64,000 bases of DNA from Aestuariispira insulae (lineage in GTDB: Bacteria; Pseudomonadota; Alphaproteobacteria; UBA8366; Aestuariispiraceae). The stretch lies in assembly GCF_003385955.1 (NCBI RefSeq), contig NZ_QRDW01000005.1, positions 310,001-374,000 on the forward strand, given 5' to 3'. Position numbers and translations under genes: made by a program. The notes under the pieces are model-generated. The model made no database searches. It was not told where the DNA came from and saw nothing but the letters and a program-made list of their open reading frames with translations. Positions 16,022-24,801 of the stretch are shown one piece after another; position 1 is the stretch's first letter; every line of letters begins with the position of its first letter.

Positions 16022-17449
16022 ATGTTCGACAATATCATTCTCAATACCGATTCCTATAAAGCCTCCCACTATCTCCAACTGCCGCCGGGCACGGAGGAGC
16101 AATCTTCCTATATTGAAGCCCGCGGGTCCGACCGGGGCTGGGACAAGGCGGTTTTCTTCGGGCTTCAGGCCTTCCTGAAAGAATATCTGACGAAACCCGT
16201 CACGCTTGCGATGATCGATGAAGCGGAGCAGTTCTGGGCAACTCATGGCGAACCGTTCAACCGGGAAGGCTGGCTCTATATCCTCAATGCGCATGAAGGC
16301 TATCTGCCGGTTGAAATCCGGGCGGTCGCGGAAGGCACGATTTTGCCAAACGGCAATGTGATGGTGGAGGTGGTCAATACGGATCCTGAATGCGCCTGGG
16401 TGACGAGCTATCTGGAGACGGCTTTGCTGCGCGCGGTCTGGTATCCTACGGCGGTTGCCACCAACAGTTATTTCGCCAAGCGGGCAATCTGGCAGGCCTT
16501 GCTCAAATCCAGTGAGGATCCGGCAGGACAGATCGCCTTTAAACTTCACGATTTTGGCGCCAGGGGTGTCTCTTCCCAGGAAAGTGCGGCCTTGGGCGGC
16601 ATGGCGCATCTGGTGAATTTCTCCGGCACGGACACGGTGGCCGGCGCCCTGGCGGCGCGGCGCTATTATAATGAGCCGATGGCCGGATTTTCGATCCCGG
16701 CCTCGGAACATTCCACCATCACGAGCTGGGGCGGGCCCGATGGAGAGGAAGAGGCCTTCCGCAATATGCTGGCCCGTTTTGCCAAGCCTGGCAGCCTGGT
16801 TGCCTGTGTCTCCGACAGTTATGACATTTATCACGCGGCAGAGGAATTATGGGGCAGCCGCCTGAAGAAGGACGTGTTGGAAAGCGGTGCTACCCTGGTG
16901 GTCCGACCGGATAGCGGTGATCCGCTGACGGTGCCGGTAGAGGTGATCAGTATCCTGGCCGGGAAATTTGGCTATCACTTGAATGCCCTTGGGTACAAGG
17001 TTTTGAACCCGGCTGTCCGGGTGATCCAAGGGGATGGCATCACGGCCGAAAGCCTTCCCGTAATCCTGGAAAACCTTATGGCAGCGGGCTTCTCCGCCGA
17101 CAATATTGCCTTTGGCATGGGCGGCGGCCTGTTGCAGCAGGTCAATCGGGACAGCTTGAAATTTGCCATGAAATGTTCCGCGCTCAAGGTGGACGGATAC
17201 TGGCGCGATGTATTCAAGGACCCGGTCACGGACCCGGGAAAGAGATCGAAAAAGGGCAGGCTGGCCCTTGTGTTGGAGCAAGGTGAATATAAAACGATCC
17301 GCCGTGAGGATCGGCATGCGGAGCAGGAGGATCTTTTGAAAACAGTCTTCCGTGATGGCCGGATCTTGAAACTCTACAATCTCAATGAAATCCGGGCGCG
17401 TGCCGGGGCGGAATTTGAGAAGGTGGATGAGATTAAAGCGGTTGCATGA
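16022..17449 (+). CDS. nadV: Nicotinamide phosphoribosyltransferase
   Basis: A 475-residue NAMPT-type enzyme joining nicotinamide and PRPP to make NMN. Landmarks are NTDSYKASHYLQLPPG at the N-terminus, HDFGARGVSS in the middle, SIPASEHSTI (the His of the active site), VVRPDSGDP (PRPP-binding) and GDGI followed later by FGMGGGLLQ. The length is typical. The ATG at 16022 is preferred over a TTG at 16004 because of the AAAGGAG site. It lies 92 bases after the NMN adenylyltransferase gene, probably in one operon. Product and next enzyme therefore match. A terminator follows. Confidence 0.93.
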   Translation: MFDNIILNTDSYKASHYLQLPPGTEEQSSYIEARGSDRGWDKAVFFGLQAFLKEYLTKPVTLAMIDEAEQFWATHGEPFNREGWLYILNAHEGYLPVEIRAVAEGTILPNGNVMVEVVNTDPECAWVTSYLETALLRAVWYPTAVATNSYFAKRAIWQALLKSSEDPAGQIAFKLHDFGARGVSSQESAALGGMAHLVNFSGTDTVAGALAARRYYNEPMAGFSIPASEHSTITSWGGPDGEEEAFRNMLARFAKPGSLVACVSDSYDIYHAAEELWGSRLKKDVLESGATLVVRPDSGDPLTVPVEVISILAGKFGYHLNALGYKVLNPAVRVIQGDGITAESLPVILENLMAAGFSADNIAFGMGGGLLQQVNRDSLKFAMKCSALKVDGYWRDVFKDPVTDPGKRSKKGRLALVLEQGEYKTIRREDRHAEQEDLLKTVFRDGRILKLYNLNEIRARAGAEFEKVDEIKAVA

Positions 17450-17468
17450 CCAAACGCTGATCAAACCG

Positions 17469-17500
17469 GGGCCGCCTGACGGGCGGCCCTATTTTTCTTT
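17469..17500 (+). terminator. Terminator of the NAD salvage operon
   Basis: An 8-bp stem GGGCCGCC (17469-17476) with GGCGGCCC (17482-17489), loop of five, then TATTTTTCTTT. The right arm touches the stop codon of the convergent TfoX-like gene. Confidence 0.85.
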
Positions 17501-17836
17501 CGGCGGCAGGGTGGAGACAAAATCGATCGCCAGCCGGACAAAGCGCGCGAGCGCGTCATCTTCCTCCATGGCGGCGGGTTGGATCGTGGCCCAGCCTTTC
17601 ATCACCCGCCCGGTCAGGTTCATCGGCCCCACATGATCTTCCGCCAGGATTTCATCCGCGCATTCCAGGCCGACCCTGACGATCAGGGTGTCTTTGTGGA
17701 TGCCAAGGCACATATTGCCATTGAGCATATAGCCGAAGCCGCCAAACATGCGGGTTTCGCTCAGCCCGCCGATAGGGGCGAAGCGGTCTGTGATGATTTC
17801 CTCCAGCCTCGCGGCCAGACCTGAGTCAAATGGCAT
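17489..17836 (-). CDS. TfoX N-terminal domain protein
   Basis: A 115-residue protein with the TfoX_N pattern: a helix, then ETRMFGGFGYMLNGNMCLG, then a beta-rich part (DTLIVRVG) and a C-terminal helix. The ATG at 17836 has a GGGGGA site; a frame extending to 17887 is less likely. The C-terminal TfoX domain of the competence regulator is absent, as is common in stand-alone TfoX_N proteins. The role is unknown; competence is not implied. Confidence 0.82.
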   Translation of the reverse strand: MPFDSGLAARLEEIITDRFAPIGGLSETRMFGGFGYMLNGNMCLGIHKDTLIVRVGLECADEILAEDHVGPMNLTGRVMKGWATIQPAAMEEDDALARFVRLAIDFVSTLPPKEK

Positions 17837-17907
17837 GATTTTGGCCCTTCCCCCTTTCTGTTTCAGGGGCAGGATAGCCGGTTCCATGCCATGGCGCCAA
17901 TCGATTG

Positions 17908-18477
17908 TCAGGCTGGCCAGGTTTCAATGAACGGATCGACCTCGGGGCGTTTCTTGGCGCGCAGCGTCTCGGTTGGCGTGCCCAAATAGAGATAGCCGAT
18001 GATTTCATCTTTCGGGGCCAGGCCCAGGCCTTCCTTGACGATCACGTCCTGGGCGGTCCAGCCGGTCAGCAGCACGCCGCCAAACGGGCTGGCGTCAATC
18101 GCCTGCAGGATATTCTGGGTGGCACAGGCGGTGGCGACCACCTGTTCCACCGGCGGCACCTTGGGGTGGTTTTCGGTGATCACCGCGCAGACCGCCACAA
18201 TCAGGGGGGAACGCATCGGCTTGGAGCGCAGGGTGGCGATCATTTCCGCATCGGCATCCGGTTCTTTGGCCCGCAAGGCGGCTTCGAACAGATCGGCCAG
18301 GCGCATCCGGTCATCGCCGCGGATCACTTTGAAACGCCACGGACGGACCGCGCCATGATCCGGCGCGCTCATGCCGGCTTCCAGCAAATCCCGCAATTCC
18401 GAGTCATTGGGGGCCGGATCGGCCAGCAGGGCTGCTTTGACGGATTGGCGGTTCTTGATGGCGCTGATGATATCCAT
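17908..18477 (-). CDS. Nitroreductase family flavoprotein (YdjA-like)
   Basis: A 189-residue FMN-dependent oxidoreductase. MDIISAIKNRQSVK opens the domain with the Arg of the FMN phosphate site, followed by SAPDHGAVRPWRFKVI, a YdjA-type pattern, and the C-terminal EIIGYLYLGTP. Family members reduce nitro or quinone compounds with NAD(P)H; the physiological substrate is not known. It works as a dimer in the cytoplasm. The ATG at 18477 is used; a TTG 12 bases upstream is possible. It lies 71 bases upstream of the TfoX-like gene on the same strand. Confidence 0.88.
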   Translation of the reverse strand: MDIISAIKNRQSVKAALLADPAPNDSELRDLLEAGMSAPDHGAVRPWRFKVIRGDDRMRLADLFEAALRAKEPDADAEMIATLRSKPMRSPLIVAVCAVITENHPKVPPVEQVVATACATQNILQAIDASPFGGVLLTGWTAQDVIVKEGLGLAPKDEIIGYLYLGTPTETLRAKKRPEVDPFIETWPA

Positions 18478-18569
18478 GGACTGTCCCAACTGTTAGAGGC
18501 CTTATTCTAATAAACTTTGTTGAATATAGTTATTAATTGCAAAAGGAAAAAGGCTGGATCTCAGGCCGC

Positions 18570-19259
18570 CTATTCCTGTTGCTGGCGGGCGAGGCTGGTC
18601 TGGCGCAACCACCCCAGAATCAAGCCCGCGGCCAGGCCGCCCAGATGGGCCTCCCAGGCAATCCGGCCCTGCACACCGAAGGCTGAGGCCGGCAGGATTC
18701 CGAATAATAAATTGACCGCGACCCAAACGACCAGGAAAGTCAGGGTCTGTTTACGGGTTCGGAAAAAGGCAGGTTGGCGGTGGGCGCTGGTGGCAATCGG
18801 TTTCAAGGCAAATCCGATCAATGCGCCCATCAGCCCGGACACAGCCGCGGATGCCCCGATCACCGGCAGCATGCTTTCCGGAAACAGCAGCGAGACGGAG
18901 GCGGCCCCCGCCAGGGCACCGATAATATAAACCAACAGGAAAAAGGCGCTGCCGGCTTGGCGCAACAAAGCGCTGCCCAGCGCCAGCAGCATGGCCATAT
19001 TCACCAGGACATGGGTCCAGCTGCCGTGCAGCAGCGCATATCCGACCGGAGATAGTAAAGTGGCCAGCGGATCAACGGACATCAGCTGGCTGTGGGCAAA
19101 ACGCAAGGGGATATAGGCCAGGGTCATATCCACTTTCCGGGTCAGCTCGGCCGGGCCGAATTCCAGCAGGGCATGTATGCCGACTGTGATAAGCGCCAGC
19201 CATTTGATGATGCCGGGGATCAGGAAAATCGGTTGAGAGGGAGAGGAATGATCTGACAA
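18570..19259 (-). CDS. Rhomboid family intramembrane serine protease
   Basis: A 229-residue membrane protein with six predicted helices. It has HGSWTHVLVNM (H78, H83, N87), GASAAVSG with the probable catalytic Ser137, and EAHLGGLAAG with the catalytic His in the last helix. The usual GxSG is GASA here, a mild deviation. Rhomboids cut transmembrane segments of other proteins. The open frame extends upstream to 19505, but the added 82 residues are proline- and arginine-rich and overlap the divergent synthetase promoter. The TTG at 19259 with AGGA seven bases upstream is therefore my choice; this start is uncertain. Confidence 0.85.
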   Translation of the reverse strand: MSDHSSPSQPIFLIPGIIKWLALITVGIHALLEFGPAELTRKVDMTLAYIPLRFAHSQLMSVDPLATLLSPVGYALLHGSWTHVLVNMAMLLALGSALLRQAGSAFFLLVYIIGALAGAASVSLLFPESMLPVIGASAAVSGLMGALIGFALKPIATSAHRQPAFFRTRKQTLTFLVVWVAVNLLFGILPASAFGVQGRIAWEAHLGGLAAGLILGWLRQTSLARQQQE

Positions 19260-19422
19260 AGGGCAGGTCCTGAAAAAACGGGGGGGCGTCTCTTTCCTCT
19301 GAAGATAGGGAGGACGCACGGGTTTGACAATCTGGAAGCTTACCCGGTCATGGGTATTGGCATCGTGGCTGTTGAATGGCCATAATCGCAGGTTGGAAAA
19401 ACATATTTGGGAGAGGGCGGCA

Positions 19423-20937
19423 ATGAATCTCGCCATTTGGCTGGATCGGGCAGGAGCGGCCCACGGGGATTTCCCGGCGGTCGCGATTGGCGACCGGGTT
19501 TTCATGACCTATGACCAGCTGGCCGAACGTGCGGCCAGGCTGGCAGGCGGCTTCACCGGGCCATTGGGGTTGAAGCCGGATGACCGGGTCGCCTTGATTT
19601 CCGAAAATTCGGCTGATTACCTGGAATGCCTGTTCGGGATCTGGCATGCGGGGGCTGTCGCGGTGCCGGCCAATGCCAAGCTGCACGGTCGGGAACTGGC
19701 GTTCCTCCTGGAGGATAGCGGCGCCAGGATATGCCTGGTTTCGGCAAAGCTGGCGGATCAAGTGCGCGAGCATTTGCCGGAGACGGTTGCGCATCTGATT
19801 GTGATCGGCGGGGATGACTATGATGAATTGATGTTTGAAGACCCTCTTGCCGTCGCACCGCGAGCGGGCGATGACATGGCCTGGCTGTTCTATACCAGCG
19901 GCACGACGGGCAAACCGAAAGGCGCGATGCTTAGCCACCGCAATCTGCAGGCGATGACCATGGGTTATCTGGCGGATGTGGATGAGGTGCGCCCCGGTGA
20001 CACGATCCTGCATGCGGCCCCTATGAGCCATGGGTCGGGCCTCTATGCGCTGCCTCATATCTGTAATCTGGGCATCAATGTTATCCCTGAAAGCGGCGGT
20101 TTTGATCCGGCGGAGATTTATGATCTGTTGCAGCACTGGGACCGGGTGGCCATGTTTGCCGCGCCGACCATGGTGCGTCGCCTGATGGATCATGAAACCG
20201 ACCTCGGCACAGGAAAGCTCAAAAACATCATTTATGGCGGCGGGCCGATGTATGTGGCCGATGCGGAATTGGCTCTGCGCCGGTTCGGACCCAAACTGAC
20301 CCAGATCTACGGCCAGGGCGAAAGCCCTATGACCATCACGGTGCTGACCCGCCACGTGATTGGTGATGAACGCCATGTCCGGCGCCGGGAGCGATTGGCC
20401 AGCGTCGGCCTGGCCAACAGCATGGTCGAGGTGGCGGTGATGGATGATACGGGTGATCCCCTGCCACCGGAAGAGGTGGGCGAGATCTGCGTTCGTGGTG
20501 ATGCGGTGATGCTGGGCTATTGGAAGAATGCCGCAGCCACTGAAAAGACCATCCGGGCAGGATGGTTAAGGACCGGGGATATGGGCTGCATGGATATGGA
20601 TGGGTTCATCACACTCAAGGACCGGTCCAAGGATGTGATCATCTCGGGGGGGAGCAACATTTATCCCCGCGAGGTGGAGGAATGCCTGCTGACTCATCCG
20701 GATGTGCATGAATGTTCGGTGATAGGACGCGCTGACCCGGAATGGGGCGAAATTGTCGTGGCCTATGTGGTGGGCAGCGCCGATGAAAAGGCGCTTGATG
20801 CCCATTGCATCCGCCAGATAGCCCGTTTCAAACGGCCCAAAGCCTATATTTATGTGGAGAATCTTCCAAAGAACAATTACGGCAAGATTCTAAAAACAGA
20901 ACTTCGGCAGAGGGATCAGGCCCGGTCCTTTCCGTGA
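19423..20937 (+). CDS. AMP-dependent acyl-CoA synthetase/ligase
   Basis: A 504-residue adenylate-forming enzyme that activates a carboxylic acid with ATP and joins it to CoA. The P-loop motif FYTSGTTGKPKGAMLSH lies near residue 160. IYGQGESP (the A5 region), GWLRTGDMG, KDVIISGGSNIYP and the C-terminal lysine motif NNYGKILKT follow in order. The start at 19423 has a GGGAGAGG site. The substrate cannot be read from the sequence: medium-chain or aromatic acids are both common for this clade. It is divergent from the rhomboid gene. Confidence 0.9.
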   Translation: MNLAIWLDRAGAAHGDFPAVAIGDRVFMTYDQLAERAARLAGGFTGPLGLKPDDRVALISENSADYLECLFGIWHAGAVAVPANAKLHGRELAFLLEDSGARICLVSAKLADQVREHLPETVAHLIVIGGDDYDELMFEDPLAVAPRAGDDMAWLFYTSGTTGKPKGAMLSHRNLQAMTMGYLADVDEVRPGDTILHAAPMSHGSGLYALPHICNLGINVIPESGGFDPAEIYDLLQHWDRVAMFAAPTMVRRLMDHETDLGTGKLKNIIYGGGPMYVADAELALRRFGPKLTQIYGQGESPMTITVLTRHVIGDERHVRRRERLASVGLANSMVEVAVMDDTGDPLPPEEVGEICVRGDAVMLGYWKNAAATEKTIRAGWLRTGDMGCMDMDGFITLKDRSKDVIISGGSNIYPREVEECLLTHPDVHECSVIGRADPEWGEIVVAYVVGSADEKALDAHCIRQIARFKRPKAYIYVENLPKNNYGKILKTELRQRDQARSFP

Positions 20938-21005
20938 CGGCAGCTTGCAAAGCCATGAAAGATTGCTGATAACCGGCATGATCAATGGAAGGAAAGATCA
21001 AGAGA

Positions 21006-21302
21006 ATGACCAGAGGCGATCAGGAGCTGCTGAGCAAGCTGCGTGCGCGTAAATCCTCCACCCGCAGCCTGAACCGGCCGGGTGGCCGCTTACTGAAACA
21101 GCCGGATGCGTTGAGCCAGCAGGCGGCGGACAGGATCGAGGCGCAGGCGGCAGAAATTGAGCGCCTGCAAGGGGATCTGGACCTGTTGCGGGATGCGGTG
21201 CGCGAGCTTCTGGCCCATGATGCCTGGCAGGGGGATGCGGAAGCGATCGAGATCTGGACCGACCGGCATTGGAAAGCCTTGCGCCCGGTCACGGAAGGCT
21301 GA
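21006..21302 (+). CDS. Small coiled-coil protein of unknown function
   Basis: A 98-residue, highly charged protein. An N-terminal Arg/Lys-rich part (SKLRARKSSTRSLNRPGGR) precedes a coiled coil (DRIEAQAAEIERLQGDLDLL) and ends in EIWTDRHWKAL. Two starts are possible, 20985 and 21006; the second is preceded by a purine-rich stretch. The basic start could bind nucleic acid, but that is a guess. It follows the acyl-CoA synthetase on the same strand. Confidence 0.6.
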   Translation: MTRGDQELLSKLRARKSSTRSLNRPGGRLLKQPDALSQQAADRIEAQAAEIERLQGDLDLLRDAVRELLAHDAWQGDAEAIEIWTDRHWKALRPVTEG

Positions 21303-21369
21303 GGAAGTAGGCGGTGGTTCTTGTAGCCAGGCCATAGACGATGTGCAGGATGTTGTTTTCTATCGATTA

Positions 21370-21666
21370 TTATCTCTGCTGGCTGGTTTTCCTGCGTTCA
21401 TAGAAACCCTGCCATCCCTCCGGTTCTGGATTGTTTTGGCAATAGTTGTTTTGATAGTCCGGGGAGAGCTGGCTGAACCAGTCCGAAAAATAAGACAAAT
21501 AATCTTCACCGCCGCCCATACGCCAGCCGATAGATCCAGCCTTGATATGGGGAAGCGCAATCCATGGTGCTTCCATCGGATCCGGGTATACCGGCTTTTC
21601 CAATGAAACGGCGAGATGCTTAATCATTGAATCCAGCTCTTTGGGTGTCATGCGTTCATCATCCAT
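21370..21666 (-). CDS. Small hypothetical protein
   Basis: A 98-residue soluble protein beginning MDDERMTPKELDSMIKHLAV. It is rich in aromatic residues (SIGWRMGGGEDYLSYFSDWF) and has a proline-rich C-terminal tail. A GAGAGG ribosome site precedes the ATG at 21666. No family is recognised. It lies 30 bases after the NfeD gene on the same strand, so it may be the last gene of the SPFH-NfeD unit. There is no signal peptide. Confidence 0.68.
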   Translation of the reverse strand: MDDERMTPKELDSMIKHLAVSLEKPVYPDPMEAPWIALPHIKAGSIGWRMGGGEDYLSYFSDWFSQLSPDYQNNYCQNNPEPEGWQGFYERRKTSQQR

Positions 21667-21696
21667 TGGAAAGGCCTCTCGCCGAAATTGGTGGCG

Positions 21697-22161
21697 TTAG
21701 TGGTCGCGCCCAACCAGCAAGGTCGCGCCCTCAACCCCGGTGACGCGGTATGTCGCATTCATGTCCAGCTCGCTGCCTGATGGATCCTTGACCAGCCAGC
21801 TGCTGTCATCCAGGTTGGCGCGGCCGCGCCCGCCCAGCCGGGTTTCGGTGACTTTGACCTCACGGCCGATATATTGCGCACCGCGCTTGTTCAGGGTCGG
21901 GTCGGCGCTTTCAATCGGGTGGCGGCGCAGCCAGACCCGGTAGCCGACCACGGTGACCAGGGAGAGGATACCGAATATCAAAAGCTGGATTTCCCAGGCG
22001 AGGCCCGGAATGGCCAGTTGCAGCAGGCCGACCACCACGGCGGATATACCGCACCAGAGCAGCACTGTGCCGGGGATGGCGAGTTCCAGAATCATCAGCA
22101 CGGCACCGGCGATCACCCAGTGCCAAAATTCCATCCTGCTGAGAAGCTCTTCAAGGGTCAT
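21697..22161 (-). CDS. NfeD family membrane protein
   Basis: A 154-residue protein with two or three N-terminal membrane helices (WHWVIAGAVLMILELAIPG and a following pair) and a C-terminal OB-fold domain (QYIGREVKVTETRL to VTGVEGATLLV). NfeD proteins work with SPFH/stomatin proteins in membrane microdomains. The SPFH partner lies five bases upstream in the same operon, which supports the call. This is the short form, without the ClpP-like protease domain. Confidence 0.93.
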   Translation of the reverse strand: MTLEELLSRMEFWHWVIAGAVLMILELAIPGTVLLWCGISAVVVGLLQLAIPGLAWEIQLLIFGILSLVTVVGYRVWLRRHPIESADPTLNKRGAQYIGREVKVTETRLGGRGRANLDDSSWLVKDPSGSELDMNATYRVTGVEGATLLVGRDH

Positions 22162-22166
22162 GATGG

Positions 22167-23102
22167 TTAGGCCTTATCCTTGCCGAAGGTTTCCTTGGCA
22201 ATTTCGGCGATACCGGCCAGGGAGCCGATAACGCCTGTCGCTTCCAACGGCAACAGCAGGGTTTTCTGGTTCGGCGAGGTGGCGAATTGCGACATGGCCT
22301 CGACATATTTCTGGGCAACAAAATAATTGATCGCCTGGGCGTTGCCGGAGGCGATGGCCTCGGATACAACTGCGGTTGCCTTGGCTTCCGCCTCGGCTTC
22401 ACGCTCCCTGGCCTCAGCATCCCGGAAGGCGGCTTCCCGGCGGCCTTCAGCCTCCAGGATGGCGGCCTGCTTTTCCCCGTCGGCGCGCAGAATCTGGGAT
22501 TGTTTTTCGCCTTCGGCTTCCAGAATGGTGGCACGTTTTTCACGTTCGGCCTTCATCTGGCGCGCCATGGCATCCACCAGATCCTTCGGGGGGGCGATAT
22601 CCTTGATCTCAATGCGGGTGACTTTAACACCCCAGGGGTCGGTGGCATTGTCGACCACACCCAGCAGCCGCTTGTTGATCTCATCCCGGTTGGAAAGCAG
22701 CTCGTCAATTTCCATGGAGCCCAGCACGGTCCGGATATTGGTCATGGTCAGGTTCAGGATCGCACGTTCCAGGTTGTTGACTTCGTAAGAAGCCTTGGCC
22801 GCATCGAGGACCTGGAAGAAAACCACGCCGTCAACGGTGACCTGGGCATTGTCCCGGGTGATCACTTCCTGGCTGGGCACGTCCAGGACGGTCTCACGCA
22901 TGTTGACCTCCTGTCCGATCTTGTCAATCAGCGGTACGATCAGATGCAGTCCGGGGGTGAGGGATCTTGTGAATTTGCCGAACCGCTCCACGGTATATTC
23001 CATGCCCTGCGGCACGGCCTTGACCGCCAGAAACAGCAGAAACAGCGCCAGCAGCGTAATGACGATCGTGGAAATACCCGGAAGGCCGATGCCAAAATCC
23101 AT
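22167..23102 (-). CDS. qmcA: SPFH/Band 7 (paraslipin, QmcA-type) membrane protein
   Basis: A 311-residue protein with an N-terminal membrane anchor (about residues 8-28), an SPFH domain (GMEYTVERFGKFTRSLTPGL through RVTRIEIKD-type sequence) and a long Ala/Glu-rich coiled coil (EAEGEKQSQILRADGEKQ). The QmcA/stomatin-like group forms large oligomers at the inner membrane and organises microdomains or regulates proteases. It is paired with NfeD downstream, the standard arrangement. The function of the pair in this organism is not evident. Confidence 0.92.
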   Translation of the reverse strand: MDFGIGLPGISTIVITLLALFLLFLAVKAVPQGMEYTVERFGKFTRSLTPGLHLIVPLIDKIGQEVNMRETVLDVPSQEVITRDNAQVTVDGVVFFQVLDAAKASYEVNNLERAILNLTMTNIRTVLGSMEIDELLSNRDEINKRLLGVVDNATDPWGVKVTRIEIKDIAPPKDLVDAMARQMKAEREKRATILEAEGEKQSQILRADGEKQAAILEAEGRREAAFRDAEAREREAEAEAKATAVVSEAIASGNAQAINYFVAQKYVEAMSQFATSPNQKTLLLPLEATGVIGSLAGIAEIAKETFGKDKA

Positions 23103-23181
23103 CTCATCCCCCTATGAAATCTTGTTTATCCTTCTAATGGATATAGGGCCTAATGCGATGGCAAACAAGAAAAACAGGCTG

Positions 23182-24180
23182 TTATACCGCCGGGGCGGAC
23201 ACGTCTGGCCGTGCGGATTTCCGGCGATAGAGGAAGCGATGGAACAGGTGATCCGGCAGGGCATGGACAAACAGCCCCAGCGGCACCATCACTGCGATGG
23301 TAAACAGAATGCGCCCGGCCAGGACACCTGACCAATGGCCACCCATGGCCATGGCGATCAGGCTGTCCTCAATCACGGAATGACAGAGGATCAACAGGCA
23401 GGTCGCCAGGAAAATGCTGCGCGGTTTCAAATGGCCCTTTTCAATCTCCTGCAGGATCAGGCCTGCCCCGAAGGTAAGGCCCAACAGGACGCCCACCATG
23501 GTCAGAGGCGCTGCATTGGGCCCAATGCCGAACAACCGGAGCGTTGGTGCGAGTATCCGGGTCAGCCAACCGGTAAGCCCGGATACTTCCATGAGCTTCA
23601 GCCCGGTGAGCAGCGCCAGGATGACCCAGAAAATGGAAAAGAGGGATTGTGCGCTGGCGATTGCCCAATCAATGATACCCATCTGCCCGCTATCGGTTTC
23701 TGCTGCCCAGATGACAACCGCCTCGCCGCCGAGCCAGCCTGTGGCCGCATAGAGGCAATGAAGCAGATAGCCATAAGCCGCCATGGCCGCCAGCCGAAAC
23801 AGGGTGGTCAACCCCAGTCCACAGCCGGTTTTCTGGATGATACGCTGTTCGATCGGCAGGGCATGGGCGGTCAGCATCATGCCGGCCAGTACCGTGACCT
23901 GGGCGGTGGTGAGCGACATATCCTGCAGCAATGTCACAAGGGCGGCTGCTCCGCCATAGATGCCAACCAGCAGGTTGGTGGCCAGGATGATGGCCGCTTC
24001 CGGCGGCAGGCCGACCAGATCCATCAGCGGCGCAAACAGGGCGGAGAGCAGATCAACCAAGCCAAAACGGATACCCACCTCGACCAGGATCATGACCGGC
24101 AGCATGATTTTCACAAGCTGCCAATAGAGTTTTAGACTGTCGGCCAGGATTTGGCGCAGAGGCAAAAGGATCTTGTTCAT
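23182..24180 (-). CDS. Nucleoside-recognition (Gate) domain membrane protein
   Basis: A 332-residue integral membrane protein with about eight hydrophobic segments. It shows the duplicated Gate/nucleoside-recognition pattern also found in SpmA/SpmB and FeoB: a first copy near LVKIMLPVMILVEVG, a second near SIFWVILALLTGLKLMEVSG. A transport or channel role is likely; the substrate is unknown. The Met at 24180 is chosen; the frame runs to 24234 and no start has a strong ribosome site. It is divergent from the Lrp-type regulator. Confidence 0.75.
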   Translation of the reverse strand: MNKILLPLRQILADSLKLYWQLVKIMLPVMILVEVGIRFGLVDLLSALFAPLMDLVGLPPEAAIILATNLLVGIYGGAAALVTLLQDMSLTTAQVTVLAGMMLTAHALPIEQRIIQKTGCGLGLTTLFRLAAMAAYGYLLHCLYAATGWLGGEAVVIWAAETDSGQMGIIDWAIASAQSLFSIFWVILALLTGLKLMEVSGLTGWLTRILAPTLRLFGIGPNAAPLTMVGVLLGLTFGAGLILQEIEKGHLKPRSIFLATCLLILCHSVIEDSLIAMAMGGHWSGVLAGRILFTIAVMVPLGLFVHALPDHLFHRFLYRRKSARPDVSAPAV

Positions 24181-24327
24181 CGAAGATGTCCCGTAACAAT
24201 TGAGCATATGAAAGTGATGCCGACTCTCACTCAAGTCTTACGGGAAGAGGGTTCGAATTGGTGATCGATTTTTAGTTTATTTTGCAATATTATTCGGTTG
24301 ATTGGCAATTTTTGTGAGATTTATTAC

Positions 24328-24801
24328 ATGGATCGGATTGATCGCTGGATCTTGGATCTGCTGCAGCGGGATGCGGATATCACCAATTCGGAATTGGCGG
24401 ATAAGGTCGGTCTGGCGGCCAGCAGCTGCCTGCGCCGGGTCCAGCGGCTGAAGGAAACCGGGGTGATTGAACGCCGGGTGGCACTGGCCAATCCCCGGAA
24501 ATTGGGCCGCAATCTCAAGGTGATCATATCGGTGGAACTGGTGCATCATGGCAGTGGGGTCGGGGTGGACTGGATGGCCAGGGTCGTCGAGGATCCCCGT
24601 GTGGCCCAGGCTTATGGCACTACAGGGGAACAAGATGCCTTTGTTATCTTGAACCTGCGCGATATGGAGGAATATCAGGACGTGTCGGAAGAACTGTTTG
24701 GACAGGATCCCATGGTGGCTCGCTATTATACTTATTTCGTGCGGGAGGCCAGGAAATGCGATACAGCCATCCCGACAGATGTAATCGGACAGGATCAATG
24801 A
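24328..24801 (+). CDS. Lrp/AsnC family transcriptional regulator
   Basis: A 157-residue regulator. Residues 1-55 form the winged HTH (MDRIDRWILDLLQRDADITN, then LADKVGLAASSCLRRVQRLK). Residues ~65-140 form the RAM ligand-binding domain, with AYGTTGEQDAFVILNLRDME. Such proteins bind DNA as dimers to 16-mers and respond to amino acids or related ligands. It is divergent from the Gate-domain membrane protein, with a 148-base gap, which suggests that gene as a possible target. Its stop overlaps the next start (ATGA). Confidence 0.9.
   Translation: MDRIDRWILDLLQRDADITNSELADKVGLAASSCLRRVQRLKETGVIERRVALANPRKLGRNLKVIISVELVHHGSGVGVDWMARVVEDPRVAQAYGTTGEQDAFVILNLRDMEEYQDVSEELFGQDPMVARYYTYFVREARKCDTAIPTDVIGQDQ

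Noticed and set aside
22287-23117. A 276-codon open frame on the plus strand opposite the SPFH gene
   Set aside because: The sequence is Gly/His-rich without family features and mirrors a well-supported gene.
24241-24270. T-loop-like GGTTCGAATT suggesting a tRNA
   Set aside because: No acceptor stem or anticodon arm can be drawn around it; it is probably upstream promoter sequence.
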